Program-made: the position numbers and the translations under genes | Shown here: piece by piece, positions 26,918-36,027 of the stretch | Layout of the letters: the number at the start of each line of letters is the position of its first letter | How positions within the stretch are numbered: position 1 is the stretch's first letter | The notes under the pieces: model-generated | Seen by the model: only the letters and a program-made list of their open reading frames with translations | What the model was told of the DNA's origin: nothing | Databases searched by the model: none | Source: Candidatus Spongiihabitans thiooxidans | Lineage (GTDB): Bacteria > Pseudomonadota > Gammaproteobacteria > Arenicellales > Poriferihabitantaceae | Length of the DNA: 46,460 nucleotides | Direction: 5' to 3' | Assembly: GCA_001543005.1 (NCBI GenBank) | Contig: LFLB01000041.1 | Span: 1-46,460 of the forward strand

Positions 26918-27237
26918 TTTTAATTATCTCCACAAATTTAACGATTGCCTGATTTTACCTGGCCTGATTTTACCTGGCCTGATTTTACGTAGCCTGATTT
27001 TACGTAGCCTGATTACATTTGGTCAAATAATTCTTGGGTAGCCGTTTTACCGGTCCTGCAAAAGTGGCTATGCGACGGCCCTCGACCAGATTGTTGAAAA
27101 TACTAAATAAATCACATTCGTTCCATTGTCAACCAAAAGTCTTATTGCCGTATCAACGAACCGTGGGTCGGGGCGTAGGGGATTTAGGGATCGTTCCGGC
27201 TTTATACCCTTTGCGGGCTGAGTATAATATCCTTGCT
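26918..27237. promoter_or_regulatory. Divergent region ilvE / FemAB-like gene, 320 bp
   Basis: It must hold the ilvE promoter on minus and that of the FemAB-like gene on plus. The ilvE side carries the 15-bp repeats. On the plus side TATAAT at 27224-27229 lies only 8 bases before the preferred ATG (27238), so either translation is nearly leaderless or that box is not used. No leader peptide with a run of Ile/Leu/Val codons is seen on the ilvE side. Confidence 0.4.
26947..27021 (+). repeat. 15-bp tandem repeat, about 4.6 copies
   Basis: Units GCCTGATTTTACCTG (26947, 26962) and GCCTGATTTTACGTA (26977, 26992), then a partial unit. The array occupies the likely promoter or leader of ilvE. Confidence 0.9.
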
Positions 27238-28392
27238 ATGCGTGCCGAACCAAACACCGTGAATATTGAGTTCCATTCGAGCATGGATGCCATCCCTGTT
27301 GCCGAGTGGAATGCGTTGATTAGCGGAAACTACCCGTTTCTGCAACATACCTTTTTGCGCGCTTTGGAAAAATTTAGTTGCGTTGGCGCGCATGTGGGAT
27401 GGATTCCCCAGCATCTGGTATATTCGAAAAATAATCAAATAATGGGCGCCATGCCGCTCTATGAAAAATACAATTCATGGGGGGAATTCGTTTTTGATCA
27501 TGCCTGGGCCGATGCCTATCAACGCTATGGTGTCGAATATTACCCAAAACTGGTCAATGCCATTCCGTTTACGCCTGCCAGCGGCCAACGGATATTGTTA
27601 AACAGTGAAAATGATAAAGAAACGGCGCGTTTGTTGGTGGCGGCAGTCAATACGTTGGTCAATGAAGGCAACTATAGCGGCATACACAGTCTTTTTCCTG
27701 CGACCAAAGACTTCGCAATTTTAAATCAGCAGCAGGCGATTTCAAGAAGCGACTGCCAGTTTCACTGGTACAATCAGGGCTACACTTGCTTCGAGGATTT
27801 TTTAGGCCGGCTAAAATCTAAAAAACGCAAAAACATTAAACAGGAACGACGCAAGGTTGCCGACGCCGGGATAAAAATTCGCAGACTGGATGGGCATACG
27901 GCCAGCACGAACGACTGGTATGATTTTACCGCTTTATATCAAAAAATTTATGATCGAAAATACGGCATGGCAGCGTTCAATCAGGCGTTTTTTATGGATA
28001 TTGCCCAATCCATGCCCAATCAAATTCAACTGGTGCTGGCGTCACGTGATCAACATTGCCTGGCCACGGCACTGATGTACTGCGACGACACCACTCTTTA
28101 TGGACGGCATTGGGGCTCTGAGCATTATATAGACAGCCTGCATTTTGAGGTCTGCTATTATCAGGGTATCGAGCTTTGTATTGAAAAAGGCTTACAGCGT
28201 TTTGATCCTGGCGCACAAGGAGAACACAAAATTGCCCGGGGATTTGTGCCCACGCGCACGCAGTCATTGCACTGGATGGCACAAAGTCCGTTTAACCAGG
28301 CGATTGCACAATTTGTTGAACGTGAGCAATCCGGTGTGCAACGCTATATCGACGTGGTACGCGCACACTCGCCCTATAACACCGTAGCATAA
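27238..28392 (+). CDS. FemAB-like GNAT-fold protein (PF04339 type)
   Basis: This 384-residue protein of the family once called peptidoglycan biosynthesis/recognition protein has the double-GNAT fold of FemAB-like aminoacyl or acyl transferases. WNALISGNYPFLQHTFLRALE, YNSWGEFVFDHAWADAY, SKKRKNIKQERRKV and GHWGSEHYIDSLHFEVCYYQGIE-like segments (here RHWGSEHYIDSLHFEVCYYQ) are typical. The open frame starts at 27034, but the conserved part begins at MRAEPNTVNIEF, so ATG 27238 is chosen. The biochemical role of the family is not settled. Confidence 0.88.
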   Translation: MRAEPNTVNIEFHSSMDAIPVAEWNALISGNYPFLQHTFLRALEKFSCVGAHVGWIPQHLVYSKNNQIMGAMPLYEKYNSWGEFVFDHAWADAYQRYGVEYYPKLVNAIPFTPASGQRILLNSENDKETARLLVAAVNTLVNEGNYSGIHSLFPATKDFAILNQQQAISRSDCQFHWYNQGYTCFEDFLGRLKSKKRKNIKQERRKVADAGIKIRRLDGHTASTNDWYDFTALYQKIYDRKYGMAAFNQAFFMDIAQSMPNQIQLVLASRDQHCLATALMYCDDTTLYGRHWGSEHYIDSLHFEVCYYQGIELCIEKGLQRFDPGAQGEHKIARGFVPTRTQSLHWMAQSPFNQAIAQFVEREQSGVQRYIDVVRAHSPYNTVA

Positions 28393-28490
28393 TTGATTGT
28401 CATGCCGACTAACTTACCGATACTGTTGCCGGGTATTCGTCGGTTAAACCGGATTACCTCAGCCACCCAATAACCCATCATTTTCAGGTC

Positions 28491-29366
28491 ATGGCTTTTC
28501 TGGTTGTCAAAATATTGGGCGCGTTGATTGTGGTGGTCATTATCGCCATCGTGACGGCAGTTGTCGCATTGATCCTGTCCAGTTCTTTGAGATCCAGGCT
28601 CGGAAAATGGCTGGCGCACTATTTGAGCCAGCCCATTCCAAACTACCAGCCCTTTTCCACTTATGAAATTCCGTTGCTGGAAAAAGTGATGCGGCCCGGA
28701 GATATTCTGCTCGTAGACGGCAACACCCGAATCAGCACCGCCATAAAATACCTGACTCAATCCACCTGGTCGCACGCCGCCTTCTATGCCGGGTCTGCGA
28801 CCAATAGATTCACCGAATCCGGGGAATCGTTGCCATTGATCGAGGCGCTGTTAGATGAAGGTGTCATCGCGTCTCCATTGTCAAAATACCGAAATTTCAA
28901 TGTCCGTATTTGCCGCCCGGTCGGGTTATCAGAACAAGATCGCGAAAAAGCTGTGCACTTCATGGTAAAGAGTTTGGGTTTGCAATATGACCTTAAACAT
29001 ATTTTTGACCTGTTGCGGTATCTTTACGCTACCCCGCCAATTCCGGTAAGATTCCGCCGACAGATGATCGCTCTTGGCAGTGGCGATCCATCGAGAGCAA
29101 TATGCTCAAGTTTGATCGCCGAATCCTTTCAGTCGATTCACTACCCCATCCTGCCGCTGATCGAAAAGAGAACTGAGGTTTCCCCTTATCATTACAGCGT
29201 CAAGGAAATTTACCATATTCGTCACCACAGTTTGTTTACGCCGCGGGACTTTGATGTTTCACCCTTTTTCAAAATAATCAAGCCGACCATTGAGCATGGA
29301 TTCGATTATCGTTCCTTGACTTTTGTGGATCCGCAGATCGGGCTTGATCAAACTGATATGAAATAA
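28491..29366 (+). CDS. YiiX/YebB-like permuted papain-fold amidase with membrane anchor
   Basis: A 291-residue protein with an N-terminal membrane helix (residues 4-30) followed by a permuted NlpC/P60-type domain. The candidate catalytic pair is His95 in STWSHAAFYAG and Cys205 in AICSSLIAESF, in the permuted order (His first) of family C92/YiiX. It probably hydrolyses an amide or ester bond at the membrane; the natural substrate is unknown. It follows the FemAB-like gene by 98 bp on the same strand. Confidence 0.85.
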   Translation: MAFLVVKILGALIVVVIIAIVTAVVALILSSSLRSRLGKWLAHYLSQPIPNYQPFSTYEIPLLEKVMRPGDILLVDGNTRISTAIKYLTQSTWSHAAFYAGSATNRFTESGESLPLIEALLDEGVIASPLSKYRNFNVRICRPVGLSEQDREKAVHFMVKSLGLQYDLKHIFDLLRYLYATPPIPVRFRRQMIALGSGDPSRAICSSLIAESFQSIHYPILPLIEKRTEVSPYHYSVKEIYHIRHHSLFTPRDFDVSPFFKIIKPTIEHGFDYRSLTFVDPQIGLDQTDMK

Positions 29367-29504
29367 CTGTTAGGCTCAGGTATTCGGTAAAATGGGGATT
29401 TTTCAACAAACAAGTTAAAAGTCTTGATAATCAGATGCGCGAACAAGCGCAGAACCTTGAGTAAAAACTGCGCTGACAATGACAGCTACGACCGTAAACA
29501 GACC

Positions 29505-30083
29505 ATGTCATCATCAGGAATATTGATTCTTTCCGCGCCTTCCGGCGGTGGCAAAACCAGTTTGGCCCGGGCCTTGGTCGGGTCGCGAGATGATGTTGCA
29601 ATTACCGTCTCCCATACCACTCGTGGGCAACGCCCGGGGGAAGAAAATGGGGTTCACTACTATTTCGTTGACAAACCAACGTTCAAGACAATGATTGCTG
29701 AGAATCAATTTATTGAGTACGCGACGGTTTTCGATAACTACTACGGGACCTCCATTGAGTCCATTGAAAAACTGATTTTAAATGGCAAACATGCTATTCT
29801 GGACATTGACTGGCAAGGGGCTAAAAATGTTCGAAAAAAGTATCCGGCTGCCATCTCGGTTTTTGTGATGCCGCCGTCAACGGAAGTGCTTGAACAACGC
29901 TTGCGTCGGCGCAAGCAAGATAGCGACCAAGTCATCGCCCGGCGGATGAAGGAAGCGAATAATGAAATCAGTCATAAAGACGAATTTGACGTTATTATCA
30001 TCAATGATCATTTTGACAGCGCTTTGGCTGAACTTGAATCTGTCGTGAATGGCCTTAAATCTGCTATTGAAAAAGCCGAATAA
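29505..30083 (+). CDS. gmk: Guanylate kinase
   Basis: GMP + ATP to GDP + ADP. The 192-residue protein has the P-loop SAPSGGGKTSLARAL (Lys17), the GMP-binding SHTTRGQRPGEENGVHYYF and DIDWQGAKNVR. The frame is open from TTG 29424, but homology starts at MSSSGILILS, so ATG 29505 is the start. It opens the gmk-rpoZ-spoT cluster, linking GTP supply to ppGpp synthesis. Confidence 0.97.
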   Translation: MSSSGILILSAPSGGGKTSLARALVGSRDDVAITVSHTTRGQRPGEENGVHYYFVDKPTFKTMIAENQFIEYATVFDNYYGTSIESIEKLILNGKHAILDIDWQGAKNVRKKYPAAISVFVMPPSTEVLEQRLRRRKQDSDQVIARRMKEANNEISHKDEFDVIIINDHFDSALAELESVVNGLKSAIEKAE

Positions 30084-30123
30084 ACGAACACTCACATTTT
30101 ATATTAAGGGTTAAACTAAACAA

Positions 30124-30474
30124 ATGGCACGTATAACAGTTACCGATTGTTTGCAGCACGTGGACAATCGATTTGAATTGGTTTTGGTCGCAGCTAAGCG
30201 AGCGCGGCAACTTATCCTGGGTGCAGAGCCGCTGGTTGAAGTCGAAAATGATAAGCCCACCGTGATTGCCCTGCGCGAAATAGCCGAAGGGTTAATCGGC
30301 CCTTCCATTCTCGACGAACAAGTCACTCTACCCGGCCTTGAATTTAGTGACCACGATGAAATGACCGAAATGAACGATGATGAGGTAGAGGAAGCGATCA
30401 AACAGGCAATGCTGGAGGACACTGAAAGTGAGCAAGATCGCCCTAGCAAAGAGGTGGAAGAAAAGCCTGAGTGA
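30124..30474 (+). CDS. rpoZ: RNA polymerase omega subunit
   Basis: Omega helps assemble RNA polymerase and forms one of its ppGpp sites. [28 protein letters not shown] and [15 protein letters not shown] are diagnostic. Its 116 residues exceed the E. coli protein (91) by a very acidic tail, [21 protein letters not shown] onwards. The last 47 bp overlap the start of spoT in another frame. Confidence 0.97.
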   Translation: MARITVTDCLQHVDNRFELVLVAAKRARQLILGAEPLVEVENDKPTVIALREIAEGLIGPSILDEQVTLPGLEFSDHDEMTEMNDDEVEEAIKQAMLEDTESEQDRPSKEVEEKPE

Positions 30475-32626
30475 ACTACTGGAAGCGCTGGGAAAAGCAG
30501 CTCCAGATCATGAAGACCTGTTCAGCGAGCTGAGCGGGGTTCTGGAAAGCTACCTGGACGAAGCGGCAGTCGCCGACATCTACAAAGCCACGTTATATAG
30601 CGCGGATGCCCATAAGGGGCAAAAACGCATCAGCGGCGAAGACTATATTTGCCACCCCATCGCCGTGGCACAGGTGCTCGGTGAAATGTGCATGGACAGT
30701 CGTACCATCATCGCCGCGATTCTGCACGATGTTGTGGAAGACACCGGCATTACGCTGAATCAGATCGGCGAAAGCTTCGGTGATGATGTCGCAGTTTTGG
30801 TTGATGGTGTCAGCAAGGTCAGTCAGTTGGAATTCCGGGAACATGCCGAAGCCGAGTCGTTTCGTAAAATGTTTATGGCTATGGCTCAGGACATCCGGGT
30901 AATTATCATCAAGCTCGCTGATCGTTTGCATAATATGCATACGCTGGATTCATTGGACGATGTTCGTAAACGCCGAATCGCCAGGCAGACCCTGGAAATA
31001 TATGCGCCCATCGCCAACCGATTGGGGATGCGTGAACTGAGTCAAAAACTCGAAGATTTGAGCCTGCTTAATTTATACCCGAAACGTTACAGCGCGATTG
31101 CGAAAAAGGTCAAGGCGTCAAAGCGCGGCCGCAAGCCCGTGGTTAATGAGGCGTGTAAAAATATTCAGGATAAACTGGCGCAAAATGGCTTAAAAGTAGA
31201 AGTGTATGGTCGGGAAAAAAATATTTTTAACATCTATCGCAAGATGCAACAAAAGAAACTCTCGCTCAAAGAAGTAAAAGATATTAACGCCATCAGAATC
31301 ATCACGGAAAAACGCCCGGATTGCTATCAAGCCCTTGGCATTATTCATCAGCTATATAAACCCCGGCCGGAAAGTTTTAAGGACTATATCGCCATCCCGA
31401 AAATTAACGGCTATCAATCGTTACACACCGTTGTGGTTGGACCCTTTGGCCAACCTGTTGAGATTCAAATACGTAGCCAATCGATGCACCGCATTGCGGA
31501 AAAAGGCGTGGCTTCCCACTGGTTTTACAAAACCGAAACCACGGGCGAACACGCGCCTCAGCAACTGGCCCAACAATGGCTGAAGAGTTTTTTGGTATCC
31601 CAACACATGTCCAGTGATTCTGGCTATTATCTCGAACACCTGAAAGCCGACCTGTTTCCTGACGAAGTCTATGTGTTCACCCCAAAAGGCGCCATAAAAA
31701 GATTGCCGCGGGGCGCCACGGCGCTGGATTTCGCTTATTCGGTACATTCTGGTGTGGGTGATCATTGTATCGGCGCGCTAATCAACCAGACCGCCGTACC
31801 CCTGCATGAGAAATTATCAAATGGCGATTATGTCGAAATAAAAACTTCTCGAAATGCCCGGCCTATACCGCAATGGCTCGACTACGCGGTTACATCGAAA
31901 GCGCGTGCATCGATCCGACATTACCTCAGCCAGCAAAAAGACCGGGAATCCTTGCGTCTTGGAAGGAAACTTTTACGTGGCGCATTGAGCGATCAGGGAT
32001 ATCGCAAAGTGCGTATCCCGAGCGCGGACAAGGTCAACCTGCTTAAACATCTTGAGCTGGACGGCTGGGAACGCTTATTGATCGACATTGGATTCGGCAA
32101 GCGATTACCTATTTTAGTCGCTAAGCAGCTGATCGCCGAATCCGAAGCACAACAGCGGAATCGGCCCGTGCCAAACGACCAAAAACAGTCTACTCTGACC
32201 ATTGAAGGCACCGAGCGTTTGTTAATTACTTACGCCAGTTGCTGCCATCCCATTCCCGGGGACAACATAATCGGCACGACTACCCGCGGCAGAGGTTTGG
32301 TCGTCCATCAATCCAACTGCAAAAATTGCAAGGTTATCATGCGTCAACCGGATAACTACTTTCACCTTAGTTGGTCAGAAACCACAAAAGGAAATTTCCA
32401 GGTTGTTATCGATGTTGAGACCCAAAACGAGCCGGGCGTTCTTGCTACTATCAGCAACATCATTGCCGAGCACAATTCCAATATCAATAGCCTCACGGTT
32501 GAACAGGAACTCCGGCATACCGCCAAGATGTTATTCATCATTGAAGTCACCGACCGCAAACATCTCGCCGATGTCATGCGTCAGCTCCATGCCGAGCCTT
32601 CAGTCATAAAACTGACTCGGGGATAG
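30428..32626 (+). CDS. spoT: Bifunctional (p)ppGpp synthetase/hydrolase
   Basis: Controls the stringent response by making and degrading (p)ppGpp. In the 732 residues: HD hydrolase domain (about 50-200) with His62, His76 and His100-Asp101 in [10 protein letters not shown], so hydrolase looks active; synthetase domain (about 240-370) with [16 protein letters not shown] and [20 protein letters not shown] domain (about 415-475) with [23 protein letters not shown]-terminal CC motif around [11 protein letters not shown] and an ACT domain (about 655-732). The start is GTG 30428 inside rpoZ; GGAGG at 30414-30418 with 9-base spacing supports it. Confidence 0.96.
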   Translation: MSKIALAKRWKKSLSELLEALGKAAPDHEDLFSELSGVLESYLDEAAVADIYKATLYSADAHKGQKRISGEDYICHPIAVAQVLGEMCMDSRTIIAAILHDVVEDTGITLNQIGESFGDDVAVLVDGVSKVSQLEFREHAEAESFRKMFMAMAQDIRVIIIKLADRLHNMHTLDSLDDVRKRRIARQTLEIYAPIANRLGMRELSQKLEDLSLLNLYPKRYSAIAKKVKASKRGRKPVVNEACKNIQDKLAQNGLKVEVYGREKNIFNIYRKMQQKKLSLKEVKDINAIRIITEKRPDCYQALGIIHQLYKPRPESFKDYIAIPKINGYQSLHTVVVGPFGQPVEIQIRSQSMHRIAEKGVASHWFYKTETTGEHAPQQLAQQWLKSFLVSQHMSSDSGYYLEHLKADLFPDEVYVFTPKGAIKRLPRGATALDFAYSVHSGVGDHCIGALINQTAVPLHEKLSNGDYVEIKTSRNARPIPQWLDYAVTSKARASIRHYLSQQKDRESLRLGRKLLRGALSDQGYRKVRIPSADKVNLLKHLELDGWERLLIDIGFGKRLPILVAKQLIAESEAQQRNRPVPNDQKQSTLTIEGTERLLITYASCCHPIPGDNIIGTTTRGRGLVVHQSNCKNCKVIMRQPDNYFHLSWSETTKGNFQVVIDVETQNEPGVLATISNIIAEHNSNINSLTVEQELRHTAKMLFIIEVTDRKHLADVMRQLHAEPSVIKLTRG

Positions 32627-32628
32627 GC

Positions 32629-33129
32629 ATGGACACACATCGAATATTGTTTGTATGTATGGGAAATATATGCCGATCACCCACAGCAGAAGGGGTTTTC
32701 AGAAAGCGGGTTGAACAGCGTGGGGTAGAACATCAGTTTGAAATTGATTCCGCCGGGATCGGCGGCTGGCACATTGGCTGTCCAGTGGACAAACGTGCAC
32801 AGCAGGCTGCCAGTGAGCGGAATATCGACCTTTCGAGCCTTAGGGCGCGGCAGGTTTGTGTTGCCGATACGCAGTATTACGATAGCATAATTGCGATGGA
32901 TAATGACAACCAATTGCGACTATTGGAATTAGCGGATGAGCCACATCGGCATAAGGTTCGACTACTGTTGGAATACGCCGACTCTCCAGATAACCTTGAA
33001 GTGCCCGACCCCTATTACGGCGGAGAAAATGGATTTGATCTGGCACTGGATTTGATTGAAGATGCCTGCCACAAGCTGCTCGACCAATTACTTGCCCAGC
33101 GACTTGCAAAGCACCCGAGGCCACGATAA
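32629..33129 (+). CDS. Low-molecular-weight protein-tyrosine phosphatase
   Basis: A 166-residue phosphatase with the CX5R loop Cys10-MGNIC-Arg16-Ser at the N-terminus (ILFVCMGNICRSPTAEGVF) and the general acid in VPDPYYGGENGF. The enzyme dephosphorylates phosphotyrosine proteins, and related proteins act in polysaccharide control. It starts 2 bp after spoT and its stop overlaps the next start (TAATG), so it is part of the spoT operon. Confidence 0.94.
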   Translation: MDTHRILFVCMGNICRSPTAEGVFRKRVEQRGVEHQFEIDSAGIGGWHIGCPVDKRAQQAASERNIDLSSLRARQVCVADTQYYDSIIAMDNDNQLRLLELADEPHRHKVRLLLEYADSPDNLEVPDPYYGGENGFDLALDLIEDACHKLLDQLLAQRLAKHPRPR

Positions 33130-33629
33130 TGCAACCGGATATCCGCCTGCGAATTGATATCACCAACCAAACGCTTTCCCTCCTCAACGGCGATGGCATG
33201 GGCGGCGGTCGCAAAACAAACTATCCGGTTTCCACCGCAATCAATGGTCCCGGAGAAGTTGCCGACAGTGGCTGCACCCCTCAGGGAGAGCATATCATCC
33301 GCGCAAAGATTGGCGGTGACCAACCGATCAATACCATATTCATTGGCCGAAGACCATCCGGTGAAATTTACCAACCGGGTATGCGCGAACTGCACCCCAA
33401 TCGGGATTGGATATTGACCCGGATTCTATGGTTAAGCGGTTGCCAGCCGGGATTCAACCGACTTGGATGCGTCGATACCATGCGTCGATATATTTATATT
33501 CACGGTACGCCAGACGACGTAACGTTAGGAAAGCCCGGCTCAGCCGGGTGTATCAGAATGAGAAATCAGGATTTACTGGCGCTATACGATACGGTATCAG
33601 CGGGCACAAACGTAACCATCCATGCATAA
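33129..33629 (+). CDS. L,D-transpeptidase (YkuD domain)
   Basis: A 166-residue YkuD-domain protein that makes 3-3 cross-links or anchors proteins in peptidoglycan. The catalytic motif is His125-Gly in YIYIHGTPDD followed by SAGCIRM with Cys141. No signal peptide is evident, and the chain is little more than the domain itself; such short cytoplasm-like forms occur next to nagZ in other gammaproteobacteria. It overlaps both the phosphatase gene (1 nt) and nagZ (8 nt). Confidence 0.92.
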   Translation: MQPDIRLRIDITNQTLSLLNGDGMGGGRKTNYPVSTAINGPGEVADSGCTPQGEHIIRAKIGGDQPINTIFIGRRPSGEIYQPGMRELHPNRDWILTRILWLSGCQPGFNRLGCVDTMRRYIYIHGTPDDVTLGKPGSAGCIRMRNQDLLALYDTVSAGTNVTIHA

Positions 33630-34647
33630 TCTGCCTTTGGGCCCATTGATGGTGGATGTCAGCGGTACGCAACTGAGCGCCGATGAAACCACGTTTTTAT
33701 CCCAGCCGGCAATCGGCGGGGTGATTTTATTCGCGCGCAACTTCCACTGCCGCGCACAAATCACCCATCTCATCGATGAAATAAAATCTATTCGAAGCCC
33801 GTCGCTACTGATCGCCGTCGACCAGGAAGGCGGTCGGGTGCAAAGATTCAAGCATGAATTTTTTGCCCTGCCAGCGGTTTATCGATTCGGCCAGGCCTAT
33901 CAGCAAGACCCGAAATCAGCCCGCCATCTTTGCCACGCCGCCGGCTGCTTGATGGCAACGGAGTTGGTGCAAGTCGGGGTGGATTTCAGTTTTGCGCCGG
34001 TGCTCGATTGCGCGAATTTGAACAGCAAGGTGATTGGTGAGCGTGGCTTCCATGAACAGCCTGAGATTATCGCGGTCTTGGCCGGTGCGTTCATCGACGG
34101 CATGAGCGACGCCGGCATGGCGGCCACCGGAAAACATTTTCCAGGCCATGGCGGCGTTACCGCAGATTCTCATTTTACATTACCGGTTGATGGTCGATCA
34201 TTGGATCAAATCGCTGAGTGCGATTTAGTACCCTACAAAAAACTGGCAAAAACCTTGCGCGGAGTTATGACCGCGCATATTCAATTTCCGCAGATCGATA
34301 TCGATCCGCCGACCTTTTCAGCATTCTGGCTCGATAAAATACTTCGCCAGGAAATTGGTTTTAGCGGACTTATATTCAGCGATGATCTGTCGATGAAGAG
34401 CGCCCATGTCGCTGGAAATACCATCGATGCTGTGGACCGAACAAAGCGCGCATTACAGGCCGGGTGCGATATGGCGTTGATATGTAACGACCCCAAGAGC
34501 GCGGCCAGGGTAGCAGATGAACTGGGTAAGTCGTGGGCGGCGAATCAACCACGGTTACTGGCAATGCACGCTAAATCGGCCAATCGAATCACTGAAACAG
34601 AGATTGCGATGTTGAAAGATCAGGTATCGCTGATGGCGATGAATTAA
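33622..34647 (+). CDS. nagZ: Beta-N-acetylhexosaminidase
   Basis: Cytosolic family 3 glycosidase that removes GlcNAc from anhydro-muropeptides during peptidoglycan recycling. In 341 residues: MVDVSGTQLSADETTFL, VDQEGGRVQRF, GKHFPGHGGVTADSHFTLP (the NagZ loop with the His/Asp dyad) and GLIFSDDLSMKSA with the Asp nucleophile. Last intact gene of the spoT operon; broken genes follow. Confidence 0.97.
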   Translation: MHNLPLGPLMVDVSGTQLSADETTFLSQPAIGGVILFARNFHCRAQITHLIDEIKSIRSPSLLIAVDQEGGRVQRFKHEFFALPAVYRFGQAYQQDPKSARHLCHAAGCLMATELVQVGVDFSFAPVLDCANLNSKVIGERGFHEQPEIIAVLAGAFIDGMSDAGMAATGKHFPGHGGVTADSHFTLPVDGRSLDQIAECDLVPYKKLAKTLRGVMTAHIQFPQIDIDPPTFSAFWLDKILRQEIGFSGLIFSDDLSMKSAHVAGNTIDAVDRTKRALQAGCDMALICNDPKSAARVADELGKSWAANQPRLLAMHAKSANRITETEIAMLKDQVSLMAMN

Positions 34648-34688
34648 GGATAACCCTTGTACAGGTATGGCGGCGGTCAGTACGTTTC

Positions 34689-34740
34689 GATAATTGCCTG
34701 GGATAATTGCCTGGGATAATTGCCTGGGATAATTGCCTGA
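34689..34740 (+). repeat. Four 13-bp tandem units
   Basis: GATAATTGCCTGG is repeated three times exactly (34689, 34702, 34715) and a fourth time with the last base A (34728). It sits 42 bp after nagZ, at the border between the housekeeping block and the broken genes. Confidence 0.95.
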
Positions 34741-34864
34741 GGGTTTTGGCGTCAAGGAGTTCAAGGCGGCCGGTCCGGTCACCGGGTTTGTTGCCTTGAA
34801 AGCCTATAGTCGTGCGACCAGCCGTTGCGCCAAGGACTTCCTGGCCCATCCCGGAAGCGGGACC

Positions 34865-35261
34865 TTAGTCCCGCCATCCTGGCAGTGGCTGGCCCGCGGC
34901 TTTACCGATCACATCCCAACAGGCGGTATCGATAGCAGAAAGCGCGGCTATGGAAAATCCCTGGTGCCCGATGGCATTCATTTCGCTCCAGATGTTTTGC
35001 CAAATTTCGGCGACGAAATGAGAATCGCGATCGGTTACCTGATGAGAAAACCCCAATATCATTTCGTGTAGCGCCTTCAAACGTACACCGTTCAGGGTAA
35101 ATACGTAACTCTCGCCAGATAAAGCCTTGGTCGGTTTCAAGTTCCAGCAACACGCAACCCACGCTTTTCACATTGTGCATTGCCGTGGTAATGGATTTTG
35201 TCAGTGGCGCCTCGACCAGAGTAGTTTTAAATTTCGTGATTTTCGTGACCTGTCCTCTCAA
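34865..35261 (-). pseudogene. N-terminal remnant of a mandelate racemase/muconate lactonizing enzyme gene
   Basis: The N-terminal capping domain of the enolase-superfamily MR/MLE group is recognisable in two frames. The first frame gives KFKTTLVEAPLTKSITTAMH and SVGCVLLELETDQGFI; the second continues as GESYVFTLNGVRLKALHEM and then GFSIAALSAIDTACWDVIGK. Removing one T from ATCTGGCGAG (about 35120) joins them into TDQGFIGESYVF, so a single-base insertion broke the gene. The barrel domain with the catalytic residues is missing: similarity ends at AAGQPL, followed by a stop at 34865. This is a decayed fragment of about 130 of 360-380 residues. Confidence 0.8.
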
Positions 35262-35399
35262 TTACGGCTCTGTGTTAAACGGCTACCCATTTCAACATAA
35301 TCCACGCTTGTTGAGATGGGCGGGTCAAATCATTAGGTCTAATTTTTATACGAGGGATCGGCCCGACCACATCGCCGTTTCAACGCTGGCCATTCGTAT

Positions 35400-35974
35400 T
35401 TGCCCGGAGAAAAGGCTTCATACTGCCTGGATGCCCTCGAGCCGTTCCATCCCGAGCGCGTCGCCTCGCGCATTCTGGGGGTGGGCGACGTGCTGTCGCT
35501 GGTGAAGGAAGCCGAGCGCAAGGTCGACCGGGAAAAAGCCCAAAAAATGGCCGCTAAACTAGCCACAGGGAAGGCGTTTGATCTTGAGGACTTTCGCGAC
35601 CAGTTGACGCAGATGGAGCAAATGGGCGGAATGTCCAATCATGGAAAAACTTCCCGGCATGGAGCAAGCACCGCAAAAATCCCTCGACCAGTTCGGCGGC
35701 GGGCAAACCGCGCACAGCATCGCCATCATCAATTCCATGTCCCCCCGCGAAAGACGCTTCCCGGCGGTGCTGCGCGGCGCACGCAAAAAACGCATCGCCC
35801 GAGGCGCCGGCGTTCAGGTGCAGGAAGTCAACCGCCTCCTCAAACAATTCATGCAAATACAAAAAATGATGAAGCGCATGAAAAAGAAAGGCGGCATGAA
35901 ACGGATGATGGAGCGGATGCAACGCGGCGGCTTGCCGGGAAGGGGTTTTAGTTTGAGCGGAATGCGACAAAGCA
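35400..35974 (+). pseudogene. ffh: C-terminal remnant of ffh (SRP54), frameshifted
   Basis: Signal recognition particle protein is visible only from its C-terminal part. Frame one reads LDALEPFHPERVASRILGVG, then DVLSLVKEAERKVDREKAQK and [18 protein letters not shown]. Near 35640 the frame shifts, and the M domain goes on as [29 protein letters not shown], then [20 protein letters not shown] and a Met/Lys-rich end. The N and G GTPase domains (about 250 residues) are absent. The functional ffh must be elsewhere, so this is a partial duplicate or imported scrap. It converges with the large unknown gene, ending about 55 bp from it. Confidence 0.88.
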
Positions 35975-36027
35975 TGTCGAGATTATGCTGGCAGCCTGTT
36001 TCCAAGATTCCGCATAGATTGTCCAGG

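Noticed and set aside
24425..27021. CRISPR array
   Set aside because: The repeats are 12-15 bp in direct tandem without spacers and no cas gene is present.
34740..34864. Continuation of the MR/MLE gene downstream of the fragment
   Set aside because: None of the three minus frames shows barrel-domain motifs; similarity stops at AAGQPL.
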